A stretch of DNA of 32,197 bases from SIG440 sp045579055 (GCA_045579055.1 JAZNLK010000024.1:1-32197), one strand, 5' to 3'. Shown: positions 14,600-23,418, counted from the stretch's first letter. Notes: generated by a model not told the origin, from the sequence alone. Made by a program: numbers and translations.

Positions 14600-16218
14600 T
14601 TTTCCGCCTCTTTCTTCAACAACTCTTCAATACCTCTGTATGTTTCAAAGGATGAAGACTTTATATCACCCTTGATACGGTTACTGTAAATCATAATTTC
14701 TTTTTCAAAGAACAGACATATAATAGGATTCTCATCTGCAAATTTCTCCAGCAAGGGGGCATAAAGCTTCACTCTGTCGGAATTCCATTGCAACCGCATA
14801 GATTCACGAATTTCAATCATCTCGGCATTATTGAAATTAAAGATATTTGCATCTCCCATAATAAACTCATAGTCCAAATCGGGAGCTATTATAACACTTC
14901 CCACGAACAAATCATAATCACCGCTTGCAATACGGCTTTGATACTCTTCATATGACACCTTTTCAGGAGTAATCCCGATTCCGACGCTTTCAAGATTCTT
15001 TTCAATACTCAAGGCAATTGTTTCTCTTGTGGGATTGTCTTCATTATAAAGCAAGCTAAATTCCGTCCGAAGAGTTTCACTCACCGTTGAAATCTCTGCC
15101 GACTCCCCTTCGGTTGCTTCAGCCCCCGTTTGTTCCGTTTTAACTGTTTTTGCGTGAATTCCGTCAGCCTGCGGTTCCCAATCATAAGCATAAAGCTCCA
15201 GCTTTGCCGCATCAGCATCCTGCTTTGTTTCAAACAAAACGTCACGACTTATCTCCCAACCGGGATGAGCCGGAATATTGGTCGGGGTCGCATAACTCAT
15301 CATTGTTCCGTTGCAAATTTCTTCGCGGTCAACAGCATAGGAAATGGCTTTTCTGACCTCCGGAAATGCCAAAGCACCTCTTGTGTTGTTCACTCCCATA
15401 AAGCACAATTCAGCGCTGTCACTTGGCAAATACGACGCTGTGTCTGCATCAACATACTTACCCCAATTGATATCATTCGCCTTTATCATATCTATTTTAC
15501 CTGCGCTAAACGCATGAAGAGCCGTGCTGTGGTCAGGAAGGAGCTCAACAAAAACGCATTCTGTTTTCGCCTTGCCGTTCCACCACTTTTCATTACGCAT
15601 CAGATACAGTCTGCCATCGTCAACACGATTTTCAAACACATACGGCCCTGTTCCCACAGGCTGAAAACTTTCTGCATCAACATCTCCACTTTGTTCTTTC
15701 ACGATAGGAAAATAAAACAAATTTACCGCATTTATCCAAGGTTCATTTACCTCGATTTCCAGGGTGTTTATATCACGCACTCTGACCTCCGAAATATTTG
15801 ATACATTATATGAATAAGTGCTGTTCTCATTTTTCTTTATCTGATTTACAGTATATACAACATCTTTAGCTTCAAAATCGCTTCCGTCATGCCATTTCAC
15901 GTTGCGTCTCAGGTTGATAGTCCAGACTTTTCCGTCCTCAGACACAGACCAGCTTTCAGCCAGTTCAGGAACCGCAAACATACCGTCCGACACACTCACA
16001 AGTCCATCAAAAATCAACTGAAGAACGGCAACATTACTTTCATCCTTGCTCAATAGTGGACACATAGTGTCCGGTTCATTAGAATAAACAATAATTTTGC
16101 TGTCAAAGGAAAACTCCTCACCATTTATGTTCACCGTTTCCTCTTTTTTTTCAGTCCCACATGCCGTACAAAGGAAGACATTCAAAACAACCAATAAAAA
16201 TGCAATAAACCTTTTCAA
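14596..16218 (-). CDS. Peptide/nickel-type ABC transporter solute-binding lipoprotein
   Basis: About 540 residues, family 5 extracellular solute-binding protein (OppA/DppA type). A lipoprotein signal peptide (KRFIAFLLVVLNVFLCTAC) ends at the lipidated cysteine. The domain motif is seen at AESWSVSEDGKVWTINLRRN and VKWHDGSDFEAKDVVYT. Start: TTG at 16218 lies 8 bases after AAGGTGG and gives a clean signal peptide; the upstream GTG at 16230 sits inside that ribosome binding site. No permease or ATPase gene is adjacent, so it is an orphan. Coupling to dinB is unusual. It binds oligopeptides or similar ligands at the outer membrane face of the cell; the ligand is unknown. Confidence 0.88.
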   Translation of the reverse strand: MKRFIAFLLVVLNVFLCTACGTEKKEETVNINGEEFSFDSKIIVYSNEPDTMCPLLSKDESNVAVLQLIFDGLVSVSDGMFAVPELAESWSVSEDGKVWTINLRRNVKWHDGSDFEAKDVVYTVNQIKKNENSTYSYNVSNISEVRVRDINTLEIEVNEPWINAVNLFYFPIVKEQSGDVDAESFQPVGTGPYVFENRVDDGRLYLMRNEKWWNGKAKTECVFVELLPDHSTALHAFSAGKIDMIKANDINWGKYVDADTASYLPSDSAELCFMGVNNTRGALAFPEVRKAISYAVDREEICNGTMMSYATPTNIPAHPGWEISRDVLFETKQDADAAKLELYAYDWEPQADGIHAKTVKTEQTGAEATEGESAEISTVSETLRTEFSLLYNEDNPTRETIALSIEKNLESVGIGITPEKVSYEEYQSRIASGDYDLFVGSVIIAPDLDYEFIMGDANIFNFNNAEMIEIRESMRLQWNSDRVKLYAPLLEKFADENPIICLFFEKEIMIYSNRIKGDIKSSSFETYRGIEELLKKEAEK

Positions 16219-16254
16219 AACAATTTCCACCTTAATCCCTTATTAAAAACAATT

Positions 16255-17046
16255 TCATCCTCGAAGCGAAATAAACGCACCCATCCTGCCCGTATTTTCT
16301 TTGTGAACACGGTATGAGTACAGTAATTCACTGTTACAAATTGTGCAAAGCTCCATAACGTCGACATTTTCACCTTTCAATCCGCAGGACAGCAAAATTT
16401 GTCTGTTTGCCTCCCACAAATTCACTTTGTACTTTCCGTTGTCACATTCCGTAACAAAAGCATCTTCAAATTCATAAGCCACTTCCGACCCTGTTTCAAA
16501 ACAACAGGGTCCAATGGAAGGACCTATTGCTGCTTTGATGTTTTCGGGTTTTGACCCAAAATCCCGCATCATTATATCAACAGCATTTCTCGCAATTCCG
16601 GCAACCGTCCCCCTCCAGCCCGAATGAACAGCCGCCACAACACCTGCCGTTTCATCGGCAAGCAATATGGGAACGCAGTCGGCATAATAAACCACCAAGG
16701 GTAAATCTCGAACGTTTGTCACAAGTCCGTCAACATTCATAAATTCACTGTTCTTACTAACACCTTTGCCTGCATCAGCTTCAGTTATAATCCGGATATT
16801 TGCCGAATGTGTCTGACGTCCTGCCGTTATACGTTCATAGGGAATTTCCATATCCCCGGCAATCAGCTTGTAGTTTTCAATCACCGAACCTACAGCATCG
16901 TTAACCCGAAACCCAAGGTTGAGTCCATTAACATTGCCGCAACTGACCCCACCGCATTTTGTCGTAAAGCAATGGGTGATTCCCTTTTCAGCACTTATCA
17001 AGTCGCTGTAAAAATATATTCTGTCACCAAATTTTTTCTTTGTCAC
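16255..17046 (-). CDS. pgeF: Peptidoglycan editing factor PgeF (YlmD/YfiH, laccase-fold)
   Basis: A 263-residue protein of the YfiH/PgeF family, formerly annotated as polyphenol oxidase. Metal-site residues are visible: H80 in RQTHS, C124 in YADCVP, H141 in AAVHSGWRGT, and the following IGPSIGPCCFE. In Escherichia coli PgeF clears misincorporated serine-containing peptidoglycan precursors; related proteins act on purine nucleosides. GTG at 17046, 5 bases after AAAGGAG (17052-17058), is chosen over the upstream in-frame start at 17103, which would overlap ymdB. It lies 13 bases after ymdB, probably in the same transcript. Confidence 0.9.
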   Translation of the reverse strand: MTKKKFGDRIYFYSDLISAEKGITHCFTTKCGGVSCGNVNGLNLGFRVNDAVGSVIENYKLIAGDMEIPYERITAGRQTHSANIRIITEADAGKGVSKNSEFMNVDGLVTNVRDLPLVVYYADCVPILLADETAGVVAAVHSGWRGTVAGIARNAVDIMMRDFGSKPENIKAAIGPSIGPCCFETGSEVAYEFEDAFVTECDNGKYKVNLWEANRQILLSCGLKGENVDVMELCTICNSELLYSYRVHKENTGRMGAFISLRG

Positions 17047-17059
17047 TGTTTCTCCTTTA

Positions 17060-17854
17060 TCATTTTTCAGCAAGCTGAGCCGCTGAAAAATAAAGACGTT
17101 CAATATTCTTTACCTTTTTTGTTTTGTCGTCAATATCAAACACAGCACCGTTAAACCACACTTCACCCTCAGCTTTGTCAAATCTGTATTTTTTTCTGGT
17201 ATACATCAGCTTCATAATAACTTCTTTTTTTACACCAAGGATTGAGTCTCTCACCCCTGTCATACCAAGGTCGCTGATATAGCCTGTGCCGCCCGGAAGA
17301 ATATGCTCATCAGCAGTCTGAACGTGTGTATGCGTACCGAAAACAACCGTAACCTTCCCATCAAAATAATTCCCGTATGCCAACTTTTCACTCGTTGTCT
17401 CACAATGGAAATCTATTATGGTTATGTCCGCATCATTACCTATTTTTTTTAATACCCTTTCCGTTCCTCTGAACGGACAGTCAACGGGGTCCATATTTAT
17501 TCTTCCAATTGCATTTATAACAGCAATCCGCACCGAACCCAAATCATCAATGAAGTAACCCATACCTTCGGTTTCCTCAGGCAAATTAAGTGGTCTTATG
17601 ACACGTGGAATATCATTAAGAACATCTTCATATTCTTTGTTGGAAAAAGTATGATTGCCCAGTGTTATAACATCCACACCACACTGCAAAAGGCTGTTGG
17701 CAATATCAACCGTAATTCCGTTGGTCAATGCAGTATTTTCTCCGTTTGCAATGCAATAATCTATATTAAACTTTCTTTTTATTCTTCCTAAATTATTATA
17801 AACAAATTCACGTCCGTCAGACGCAACAATATCGCCAATGGCAAGAATTCTCAT
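17060..17854 (-). CDS. ymdB: YmdB-family metallophosphoesterase
   Basis: A 264-residue TIGR00282-type calcineurin-like phosphoesterase. Metal motifs: GDIVASDGR at the N-terminus, NGENTALTNGI (about 37), LGNHTFSNKE (about 65), DFHCETTSEK (about 147) and GTHTHVQTADE (about 172). Bacillus subtilis YmdB hydrolyses cyclic nucleotides and affects sporulation and biofilm gene choice; its gene also follows rny. The ribosome binding site (AAAGG, about 13 bases away) is weak. A terminator between rny and this gene (17917-17945) suggests reduced read-through or a separate promoter, which I did not find. Confidence 0.92.
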   Translation of the reverse strand: MRILAIGDIVASDGREFVYNNLGRIKRKFNIDYCIANGENTALTNGITVDIANSLLQCGVDVITLGNHTFSNKEYEDVLNDIPRVIRPLNLPEETEGMGYFIDDLGSVRIAVINAIGRINMDPVDCPFRGTERVLKKIGNDADITIIDFHCETTSEKLAYGNYFDGKVTVVFGTHTHVQTADEHILPGGTGYISDLGMTGVRDSILGVKKEVIMKLMYTRKKYRFDKAEGEVWFNGAVFDIDDKTKKVKNIERLYFSAAQLAEK

Positions 17855-17916
17855 ATTTTAAAATAACCTTTCCGTTAATAAACTATAAAACATCAATCTT
17901 AAACTTTATATAAGCA

Positions 17917-17945
17917 GAAAAAGGCTGCAAACAGCAGCCTTTTTC
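17917..17945 (-). terminator. Rho-independent terminator after rny
   Basis: A perfect 12-bp stem (17917-17928 with 17934-17945), loop AAACA, whose arms carry the A-run and T-run. It lies just past the rny stop codon. Confidence 0.85.
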
Positions 17946-17960
17946 GTGGAGCTCAGGCTC

Positions 17961-19535
17961 CTATTTTGCGTATTCAACTGTACGAAGTTCACGAATAACA
18001 TTAACCTTAATCTGGCCGGGATATTCCATTGAACTTTCAATTTTCTTGACAATATCTTTTGCAAGAAGAATCGTTTCGTCATCGTTAACGTGGTCAGGCT
18101 TAACCATAATTCTGACTTCACGTCCTGCCTGGATTGCAAATGAACGATCAACACCGCTGAATGAATTTGCAATTTCTTCAAGAGCTTCAAGTCTTTTGAT
18201 GTAAGACTCAATGTTTTCACGTCTTGCACCTGTTCTTGCCGCCGAAATTGTATCAGCTGCCTGAACCAAGCATGCAACAAGCGAATTGGGTTCAACGTCG
18301 CCGTGATGTGCCATAATTGCATGAACAACCTTGTCGTTTTCTTTATACTTCTTGGCAACATCAGCACCGATTGTAACGTGAGAACCTTCAACTTCGTGGT
18401 CAATTGCCTTACCGATATCATGGAGAAGACCCGCTCTTTTTGCAAGAGCAACATCTGCACCAAGTTCAGCAGCCATAAGACCTGCAAGGTGAGCAACCTC
18501 AATCGAATGTTTGAGAACGTTCTGACCGTAACTTGTACGGTATTTGAGACGTCCCAGAAGCTTAATGAGTTCAGGATGGAGACCGTGAACACCCGTATCA
18601 AAGGTTGCCTGTTCACCTTCCTGCTTGATAATCGCTTCAACTTCACGTCTTGACTTTTCAACTGTTTCTTCAATGCGACCCGGATGAATTCTTCCGTCCA
18701 CAATAAGCTTTTCAAGTGAAAGTCTTGCAATTTCACGTCTGACAGGATCAAAACCCGAAAGAATAACTGCTTCGGGAGTATCGTCAATAATCAAATCAAC
18801 ACCTGTAAGGGTTTCAATTGAACGGATGTTTCGACCTTCACGTCCAATGATTCTTGCCTTCATTTCATCATTGGGAAGCTGAACAACCGAAACCGTTGTT
18901 TCCGCAACGTGATCGGCTGCACAACGCTGAATTGCACCGGTAATAATGTTTCTTGCCTTCGCGTCAGCTTCTTCTTTTGCCTGTTCTTCAATGCTCTTTA
19001 TGAGGAGAGCCGCATCATGTCTTGCATCGATTTCAACCTGTTTAAGAAGCATATCCTTTGCTTCTGCAACAGAAAGCTCTGCGAGCTTTTCGAGCTGTGA
19101 CAACTGAAGTTTCTTTACCTTTTCAACTTCTTCTTTGAGTTCGTCAACTTCCGCCAACTTGCCCTGCACCTGTTCTTCTTTCTTTTCAAGAACCTGTGTC
19201 TTTTTGTCAATTGCGTCTTCTTTCTGCTGAATTCGACGTTCCTGACGCTGGAGTTCGTTTCGTCTTTCCTTTATTTCCTTATCCAGTTCATTGCGTTCCT
19301 TATGTATTTCTTCTTTTGCTTCTAAAAGTCTTTCTTTCTTTGTATGTTCTGCATCTTTAACCGCTTTTGATTTTGCATTATCAATAATCTTTTTTGCTTC
19401 TTCTTCAGCGTTGTTTATTTTGGCTTCAGCAACCTTGATACGATATGAATAACCAAATTTGAATGCCGCAACACCTGCAACAATCGCACAAACAATGCCT
19501 ACTACTATTGTAATAATTACGTCTATCTTTAACAC
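17961..19535 (-). CDS. rny: Ribonuclease Y
   Basis: A 524-residue membrane-anchored endoribonuclease that starts mRNA decay. Order: one N-terminal membrane helix (about 5-27), a long charged coiled coil (about 35-160), a KH domain (GREGRNIRSIETLTGVDLIID) and an HD domain with LLHDIGKAIDHE. The C-terminus (IRELRTVEYAK) is family-typical. The start is odd: the only usual codon, GTG at 19535, uses the last G of AAGGAGG and so has no spacing, while the in-frame codon 8 bases beyond that site is ATA (19526-19524). No other start codon lies nearby in frame. It has its own promoter about 155 bases upstream and a terminator after it. Confidence 0.96.
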   Translation of the reverse strand: MLKIDVIITIVVGIVCAIVAGVAAFKFGYSYRIKVAEAKINNAEEEAKKIIDNAKSKAVKDAEHTKKERLLEAKEEIHKERNELDKEIKERRNELQRQERRIQQKEDAIDKKTQVLEKKEEQVQGKLAEVDELKEEVEKVKKLQLSQLEKLAELSVAEAKDMLLKQVEIDARHDAALLIKSIEEQAKEEADAKARNIITGAIQRCAADHVAETTVSVVQLPNDEMKARIIGREGRNIRSIETLTGVDLIIDDTPEAVILSGFDPVRREIARLSLEKLIVDGRIHPGRIEETVEKSRREVEAIIKQEGEQATFDTGVHGLHPELIKLLGRLKYRTSYGQNVLKHSIEVAHLAGLMAAELGADVALAKRAGLLHDIGKAIDHEVEGSHVTIGADVAKKYKENDKVVHAIMAHHGDVEPNSLVACLVQAADTISAARTGARRENIESYIKRLEALEEIANSFSGVDRSFAIQAGREVRIMVKPDHVNDDETILLAKDIVKKIESSMEYPGQIKVNVIRELRTVEYAK

Positions 19536-19692
19536 CTCCTTAAATCGAATTTGACGTATAAAATCATAGATTATATAAAATTATCTGCGTTTTTCGCCAG
19601 TTCAAACATTCATAACAATGAATAATTTAGTTATACAAAGAAATACATATAAAGAACAGTATATGGAATTACATCAAAACATATACAATATA

Positions 19693-19721
19693 ATTTTAAT
19701 AAATTTAGACCAATTTGTCAA
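19693..19721 (-). promoter_or_regulatory. Sigma-A promoter of rny
   Basis: Minus-strand TTGACA (19716-19721), a 17-base spacer, TAAAAT (19693-19698). It leaves an AT-rich 5' leader of about 150 bases before rny, in which I see only a weak 7-bp inverted repeat (19659-19665 with 19680-19686). Confidence 0.75.
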
Positions 19722-19746
19722 GCATTTTTTCGTTAAAAAACACAAA

Positions 19747-19771
19747 AAAAGAGTGAAATTTTCACTCTTTT
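19747..19771 (-). terminator. Rho-independent terminator after rqcP
   Basis: A perfect 11-bp stem (19747-19757 with 19761-19771), 3-base loop, followed on the minus strand by a run of T. It lies 6 bases past the rqcP stop. Confidence 0.9.
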
Positions 19772-19777
19772 CAACAT

Positions 19778-20023
19778 TTAATTTGAAATTACTTCATAAA
19801 GTGTAGCAGCATCGCTTTTGCCAACCTGTTCACGTACATCCGTTACTCTGACACAAAGAGCCTTACTTCCGAATCGGATTTCCATTTCATCACCAACTTT
19901 AACATCATATGACGCCTTGACTACCTTTCCGTTCACCGAAACTCTTCCGCCATCACAAGCCTCGTTGGCGACCGTACGTCTTTTTATCAGTCTGGAAACC
20001 TTGAGATATTTATCCAACCTCAT
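19778..20023 (-). CDS. rqcP: S4-domain RNA-binding protein RqcP (YabO)
   Basis: An 81-residue protein made up almost wholly of an S4 RNA-binding domain: MRLDKYLKVSRLIKRRTVANEAC, then GRVSVNGKVVKASYDVKVGD. The YabO/RqcP family acts with RqcH on stalled large ribosomal subunits to add C-terminal alanine tails. GAGAGG with 8-base spacing sets the ATG. It follows mazG by 5 bases, matching the yabM-yabN-yabO order of Bacillus. Heat-shock Hsp15 homologues are similar, but the length and context favour RqcP. Confidence 0.92.
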   Translation of the reverse strand: MRLDKYLKVSRLIKRRTVANEACDGGRVSVNGKVVKASYDVKVGDEMEIRFGSKALCVRVTDVREQVGKSDAATLYEVISN

Positions 20024-20028
20024 ACTTC

Positions 20029-20718
20029 TTACCTCTCATATTTTGAATATTCCTGTATAAAACCTTCAATGTGCTTATTCAACGCAGTTTCGGCATCAAC
20101 ACCCATCTTCTTGGCAACCGAAACAACCTCAAAAAGCATCTTTCCCACATATTTTTCAGCGGTTTCCGAATCAGAAAGACCTTGTATAACACCCATTATA
20201 TTAGAAATCGTCTCACCTGCAACAACAGGCTCACTGAAAACATAACCGCCTTTTTCAGCCTTTCCCTGAATCTTCTGCGCCCGCATAAGGGACGGCAACG
20301 AAGATGAAACAGCCGCCATATCCTGTGCAATGGTTGTCTGACCACGGTCTTCGCGTTTTATCTGACTCCAGTTTTCCAGAACTTCAGCACTGTCCTTAAC
20401 CTTCACATCACCAAAGACGTGCGGATGCCTGTGAATCATTTTCTCACAAACCGCCTTATATACATCACTCATATCATATTCGCCCTTTTCTTTGCCTATC
20501 TGGGCATGGAAAACAATCTGAAGGAGCAAATCACCACTTTCGTCAGCAGTTTTTTCCCAATCTTCGTTATCCAAGGTTTCAATGAGTTCGTATCCTTCTT
20601 CGATTATACTGTGTTTTATGCTCTGGTGAGTCTGCTCCATATCCCAGGGACAGCCGCCCTCTCCTCTGAGCTTTTCAACTATCTCAATCAGGTCTTCAAT
20701 TGTATATTTCTTTTCCAT
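20029..20718 (-). CDS. mazG: MazG nucleoside triphosphate pyrophosphohydrolase
   Basis: A 229-residue all-alpha NTP pyrophosphohydrolase. The metal-binding first domain shows GGCPWDMEQTH and EEGYELIETLD, then ADESGDLLLQIVFHAQ with E-x3-D-type ligands; the second MazG-like repeat (about 120-225) is degenerate. It hydrolyses (d)NTPs to monophosphate and pyrophosphate, which cleans the nucleotide pool. It corresponds to the MazG half of Bacillus YabN, lacking the tetrapyrrole methyltransferase domain fused there. GGGAG with 8-base spacing sets the ATG. Same operon as the flippase and rqcP. Confidence 0.93.
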   Translation of the reverse strand: MEKKYTIEDLIEIVEKLRGEGGCPWDMEQTHQSIKHSIIEEGYELIETLDNEDWEKTADESGDLLLQIVFHAQIGKEKGEYDMSDVYKAVCEKMIHRHPHVFGDVKVKDSAEVLENWSQIKREDRGQTTIAQDMAAVSSSLPSLMRAQKIQGKAEKGGYVFSEPVVAGETISNIMGVIQGLSDSETAEKYVGKMLFEVVSVAKKMGVDAETALNKHIEGFIQEYSKYER

Positions 20719-20733
20719 AATTATTTCTCCCGA

Positions 20734-22467
20734 TTACTTAATCAACTTCAATTTTGTCATCAGCGATGCAATTTTTTCGCCCTTGGGCATATTAAGAATA
20801 TCCTCACGTTTGATTGCCCTGACAAGCAATGCCGCAATAAGATAAACAAATGCACCAATACCTATTGCTGCAACAGTAACCAACTTTGAACCGGGCATAA
20901 TACCCGACAAAGCATTGTAGAACAAAACAACAGATGCTCCCATTACCAGTGCCGCACACAAAGGCTTGACAAATAAGTCAATTATATTTATCTTAACCTT
21001 CATCAATCGCACAATGCAAACAAGATTCAAAACAGCAATAACACCATAGCATACAGCCGTTGCAATCGGTGCCGCATCAATTCCCCAGACAGGAATGAGC
21101 ATATAATTCATCAGCACCTTGACAACTCCGCCCACAAGCATATTAATTACAGGATAATACACCTTTCCGTATGCCTGCAAAATGGAATTGCTCACCGATA
21201 CCAATGCCACAAACGCCACCGCAAATGCAAGCTTCTGCAAAAGCATACTTGCATCAGCCTGACTGTACAGAATACTTAGAATAGGACCGGAAAGAACAAA
21301 AAATCCAACCGCACAAGGAAGTGCAAAAAGCATTGTTATCCTGAGAACACTTGATGTCATTTCTTGAGCATCTTCAAAACGTTTTTTTGCCAAAGCGGTT
21401 GAAATTGCAGGAACAATACTCATACTGAGCCCAACAACAATTGTAAGCGGTAAATTAAACATTGTCTGTGCCTGACCTGTGTACACACCATAAAGGGAAT
21501 TTGCCTGTTTCTGCAAAAGCTCAAGACCTTCCCAACCTTCAGATGCTACTCTTTCTGCAAAATCGGTTCCTTCAGCAAAGAGGTGTGCATAATTGTCAAA
21601 CACTTCCGGATTCACAACCAGTCTGTTCATTATGGTTCCAAGATCCACAAGACTTGTGAGACTTGAAACCGATGCCCCGATTGTAATCGGAATCGCAATC
21701 TTCACCAGATTCTTCATTATGATTCCCCGTGACCTTACTTCTCCACAAGGCACAAGCTTTGTTTTTCGGTTTTTGAAGACATAAATACCAATCATAAGCA
21801 ACAGTGCCATAAGCGTACCTGCCGATACACCGAATATTGCGCCCGTTGCCGAAAGAACCGTTCTAGACTCGGCCGATGCAACTTCGTTTGCCGAAAAGCT
21901 GAACGCCTCATTAAGCAATGGATTTACCGTCATTCCCATAAATACCGAAGCAACAATAATACCCAGAATCAGCTTTGCCCCCGCCTCAACAACCTCGGAG
22001 CCTGCAGTGGGAAACATATTCTGTTTTCCCTGGAAAAATCCTCTGAAAGCCGAAACAAGTGAAACAAAAAATACCGCCGGAGCAATCACTCTGATTGCCA
22101 ATGCAGAATCGGGATTTCCCAACCACGCCGCAAGACTGTCGGCAAAAGTAAAAAGAGCCACACTTCCAACAAGACCAACACACCCCAACAGAAGCGATGC
22201 CGTTTCGAACACACGTTTTGCATCGTATTCGTCTCCTTTTGCAACGCTCTCGGCAACCATTTTGGAAACTGCAATAGGGAATCCTGCCGTTGCAACAATA
22301 AACATAAATGTGTATATCTGATACGCAACATTAAAAATTCCCGTTCCTTCTTCACCAATAAGATTATAAAGAGGAACCTTGAAAAAAGCACCTATAATTT
22401 TAACCAACAGGTTTGCTCCTGCCAGAATCAACGCACCTTGTAAGAATTTTTTTTCTTTGTTCTTCAA
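20734..22467 (-). CDS. MOP-superfamily polysaccharide flippase (SpoVB/YabM-like)
   Basis: A 577-residue integral membrane protein with hydrophobic segments along its whole length, as expected of the 14-helix MOP exporters. It opens with a family-typical GALILAGANLLVKIIGAFFKVPLYNLIG, followed by GTGIFNVAYQIY. Relatives move lipid-linked sugars, including peptidoglycan or spore cortex precursors, across the membrane. Translation starts at TTG, 7 bases after AAGGAGG. Followed by mazG and rqcP, it matches Bacillus yabM. SpoVB is the nearest named relative by type; the exact cargo is unknown. Confidence 0.9.
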   Translation of the reverse strand: MKNKEKKFLQGALILAGANLLVKIIGAFFKVPLYNLIGEEGTGIFNVAYQIYTFMFIVATAGFPIAVSKMVAESVAKGDEYDAKRVFETASLLLGCVGLVGSVALFTFADSLAAWLGNPDSALAIRVIAPAVFFVSLVSAFRGFFQGKQNMFPTAGSEVVEAGAKLILGIIVASVFMGMTVNPLLNEAFSFSANEVASAESRTVLSATGAIFGVSAGTLMALLLMIGIYVFKNRKTKLVPCGEVRSRGIIMKNLVKIAIPITIGASVSSLTSLVDLGTIMNRLVVNPEVFDNYAHLFAEGTDFAERVASEGWEGLELLQKQANSLYGVYTGQAQTMFNLPLTIVVGLSMSIVPAISTALAKKRFEDAQEMTSSVLRITMLFALPCAVGFFVLSGPILSILYSQADASMLLQKLAFAVAFVALVSVSNSILQAYGKVYYPVINMLVGGVVKVLMNYMLIPVWGIDAAPIATAVCYGVIAVLNLVCIVRLMKVKINIIDLFVKPLCAALVMGASVVLFYNALSGIMPGSKLVTVAAIGIGAFVYLIAALLVRAIKREDILNMPKGEKIASLMTKLKLIK

Positions 22468-22537
22468 AGCTACGCCTCCTTGTCATTATTTTCCATAATT
22501 ATTCCGGAAATATCCACAGAACTTAAAATGCTTATAT

Positions 22538-22566
22538 AGAATACTACAAAAAAACAAAAACGTCAA
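22538..22566 (-). promoter_or_regulatory. Sigma-A promoter of the flippase-mazG-rqcP operon
   Basis: Minus-strand TTGACG (22561-22566), a 17-base spacer, TATTCT (22538-22543). Confidence 0.65.
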
Positions 22567-22619
22567 GTATTCCCTTTTATTAATGTTAAAAAAATCCTCT
22601 CTCAATCAATTTCTTCAAA

Positions 22620-22865
22620 TCATTTCAATTTTTCACGGCAATCCAATGCAATTCCGCCCAGGACAAAAACAACAAACATATTCCACGAAGTTTTTACAAC
22701 ATCAAGACAAAACATTTCGTTTCCGTAACTGCCAATAAACAACTCATTATATTTATATGCAAAAATACCTATAATTAGCACGCACAAAGACAGTTTTGTC
22801 CCCAGCAGAAGTAATGCATTCGAAAGCTTCGACAAATTCTTATATGCTTCAAAAAATCCTTTCAT
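22620..22865 (-). CDS. Small two-helix membrane protein
   Basis: An 81-residue protein I do not recognise by name. Two hydrophobic stretches (about 17-37 with LLLLGTKLSLCVLIIGIFAY, and about 57-72 with MFVVFVLGGIALD) suggest a helical hairpin in the membrane with a short basic C-terminus. ATG 22865 lies 5 bases after AAAGGTGG; the GTG at 22874 is inside that site. A candidate promoter lies at 22898-22926. It stands alone between the flippase operon and a plus-strand gene. Confidence 0.65.
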   Translation of the reverse strand: MKGFFEAYKNLSKLSNALLLLGTKLSLCVLIIGIFAYKYNELFIGSYGNEMFCLDVVKTSWNMFVVFVLGGIALDCREKLK

Positions 22866-22897
22866 TATATCCACCTTTCTTAAACTTTTTCAAATGT

Positions 22898-22926
22898 ATG
22901 TTAACATAATATCTTTTTTATTTCAA
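22898..22926 (-). promoter_or_regulatory. Candidate sigma-A promoter of the small membrane protein
   Basis: Minus-strand TTGAAA (22921-22926), a 17-base spacer, TAACAT (22898-22903). The match is moderate in AT-rich DNA. Confidence 0.4.
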
Positions 22927-23073
22927 CATTTATCGGCTAATTTCATTATTTTTCCTTATAATATCAATGTTTTCTCACATTTGTCATTTTTTGTCGGTGA
23001 ATTGCATATCAAAACTTTTATATTTTACTTTACAATAATATCATCGTTTGAACAAGAAACGGAGGTATTATAT

Positions 23074-23328
23074 ATGTGCGGAAGCAAAACCCGTCAAGTT
23101 GCTGCATCCGAAAATGGGGTGAACTTCTATGTTCTGAGCAGCAACCAAGCAGAACGTTGTTTCGGAATTGCCGCTTGTCTCGAGAACGACAACGATGATT
23201 CCTGCTCTTTGGAGAACCTTTTCTTCACTGAGGAAGAAGCAACCAAATGCTGTCAATGGCTTGCGGAAAACGATGTTTTCCCGATAACTCTCACAGATGT
23301 TATCAATGACCTTTATTTTTTGCAATAA
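23074..23328 (+). CDS. Small cysteine-containing protein, possibly DUF6514-like
   Basis: An 84-residue soluble acidic protein with five cysteines, including CC near residue 65. A C-terminal pattern of the kind VFPITLTDVINDLYFLQ, with an earlier FGIAACLEND, recalls the DUF6514 family of clostridial small proteins, whose function is unknown. GGAGG at 23061-23065 fixes this ATG. The frame stays open 60 codons further upstream, but that stretch is AT-rich and lacks a start signal, so I leave it out. It is followed by a long-stem hairpin. The family link is tentative. Confidence 0.65.
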   Translation: MCGSKTRQVAASENGVNFYVLSSNQAERCFGIAACLENDNDDSCSLENLFFTEEEATKCCQWLAENDVFPITLTDVINDLYFLQ

Positions 23329-23353
23329 ACGTCATAACGCACGCTCTTGACCC

Positions 23354-23418
23354 AAAAAGGATTTGTCATACTTACGGTTTCACACATTGAAATCGGCTGA
23401 ATTTGACAAATCCTTTTT
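23354..23418 (+). terminator. Long-stem hairpin terminator overlapping a promoter
   Basis: A perfect 15-bp inverted repeat (23354-23368 with 23404-23418) encloses 35 bases that can form an inner 8-bp stem with one G-U pair. The right arm ends in TTTTT, so it may terminate the small cysteine gene. The right arm also contains most of the minus-35 box of the next promoter. Confidence 0.6.

Noticed and set aside
15130..15801. A 223-codon plus-strand open frame
   Set aside because: It is antisense to the solute-binding lipoprotein gene and resembles no protein family.
17906..18787. A 293-codon minus-strand open frame within rny
   Set aside because: It is an out-of-frame shadow of the RNase Y gene, whose KH and HD motifs are intact.
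19551..19563. A TTGACGTATAAA string shared between the rny leader and the recA promoter
   Set aside because: It is a short AT-rich match at different positions relative to the promoters, and could be chance.
22894..23073. A 60-residue N-terminal extension of the small cysteine protein
   Set aside because: It is open but AT-rich and phenylalanine-rich. GGAGG lies directly before the ATG at 23074.
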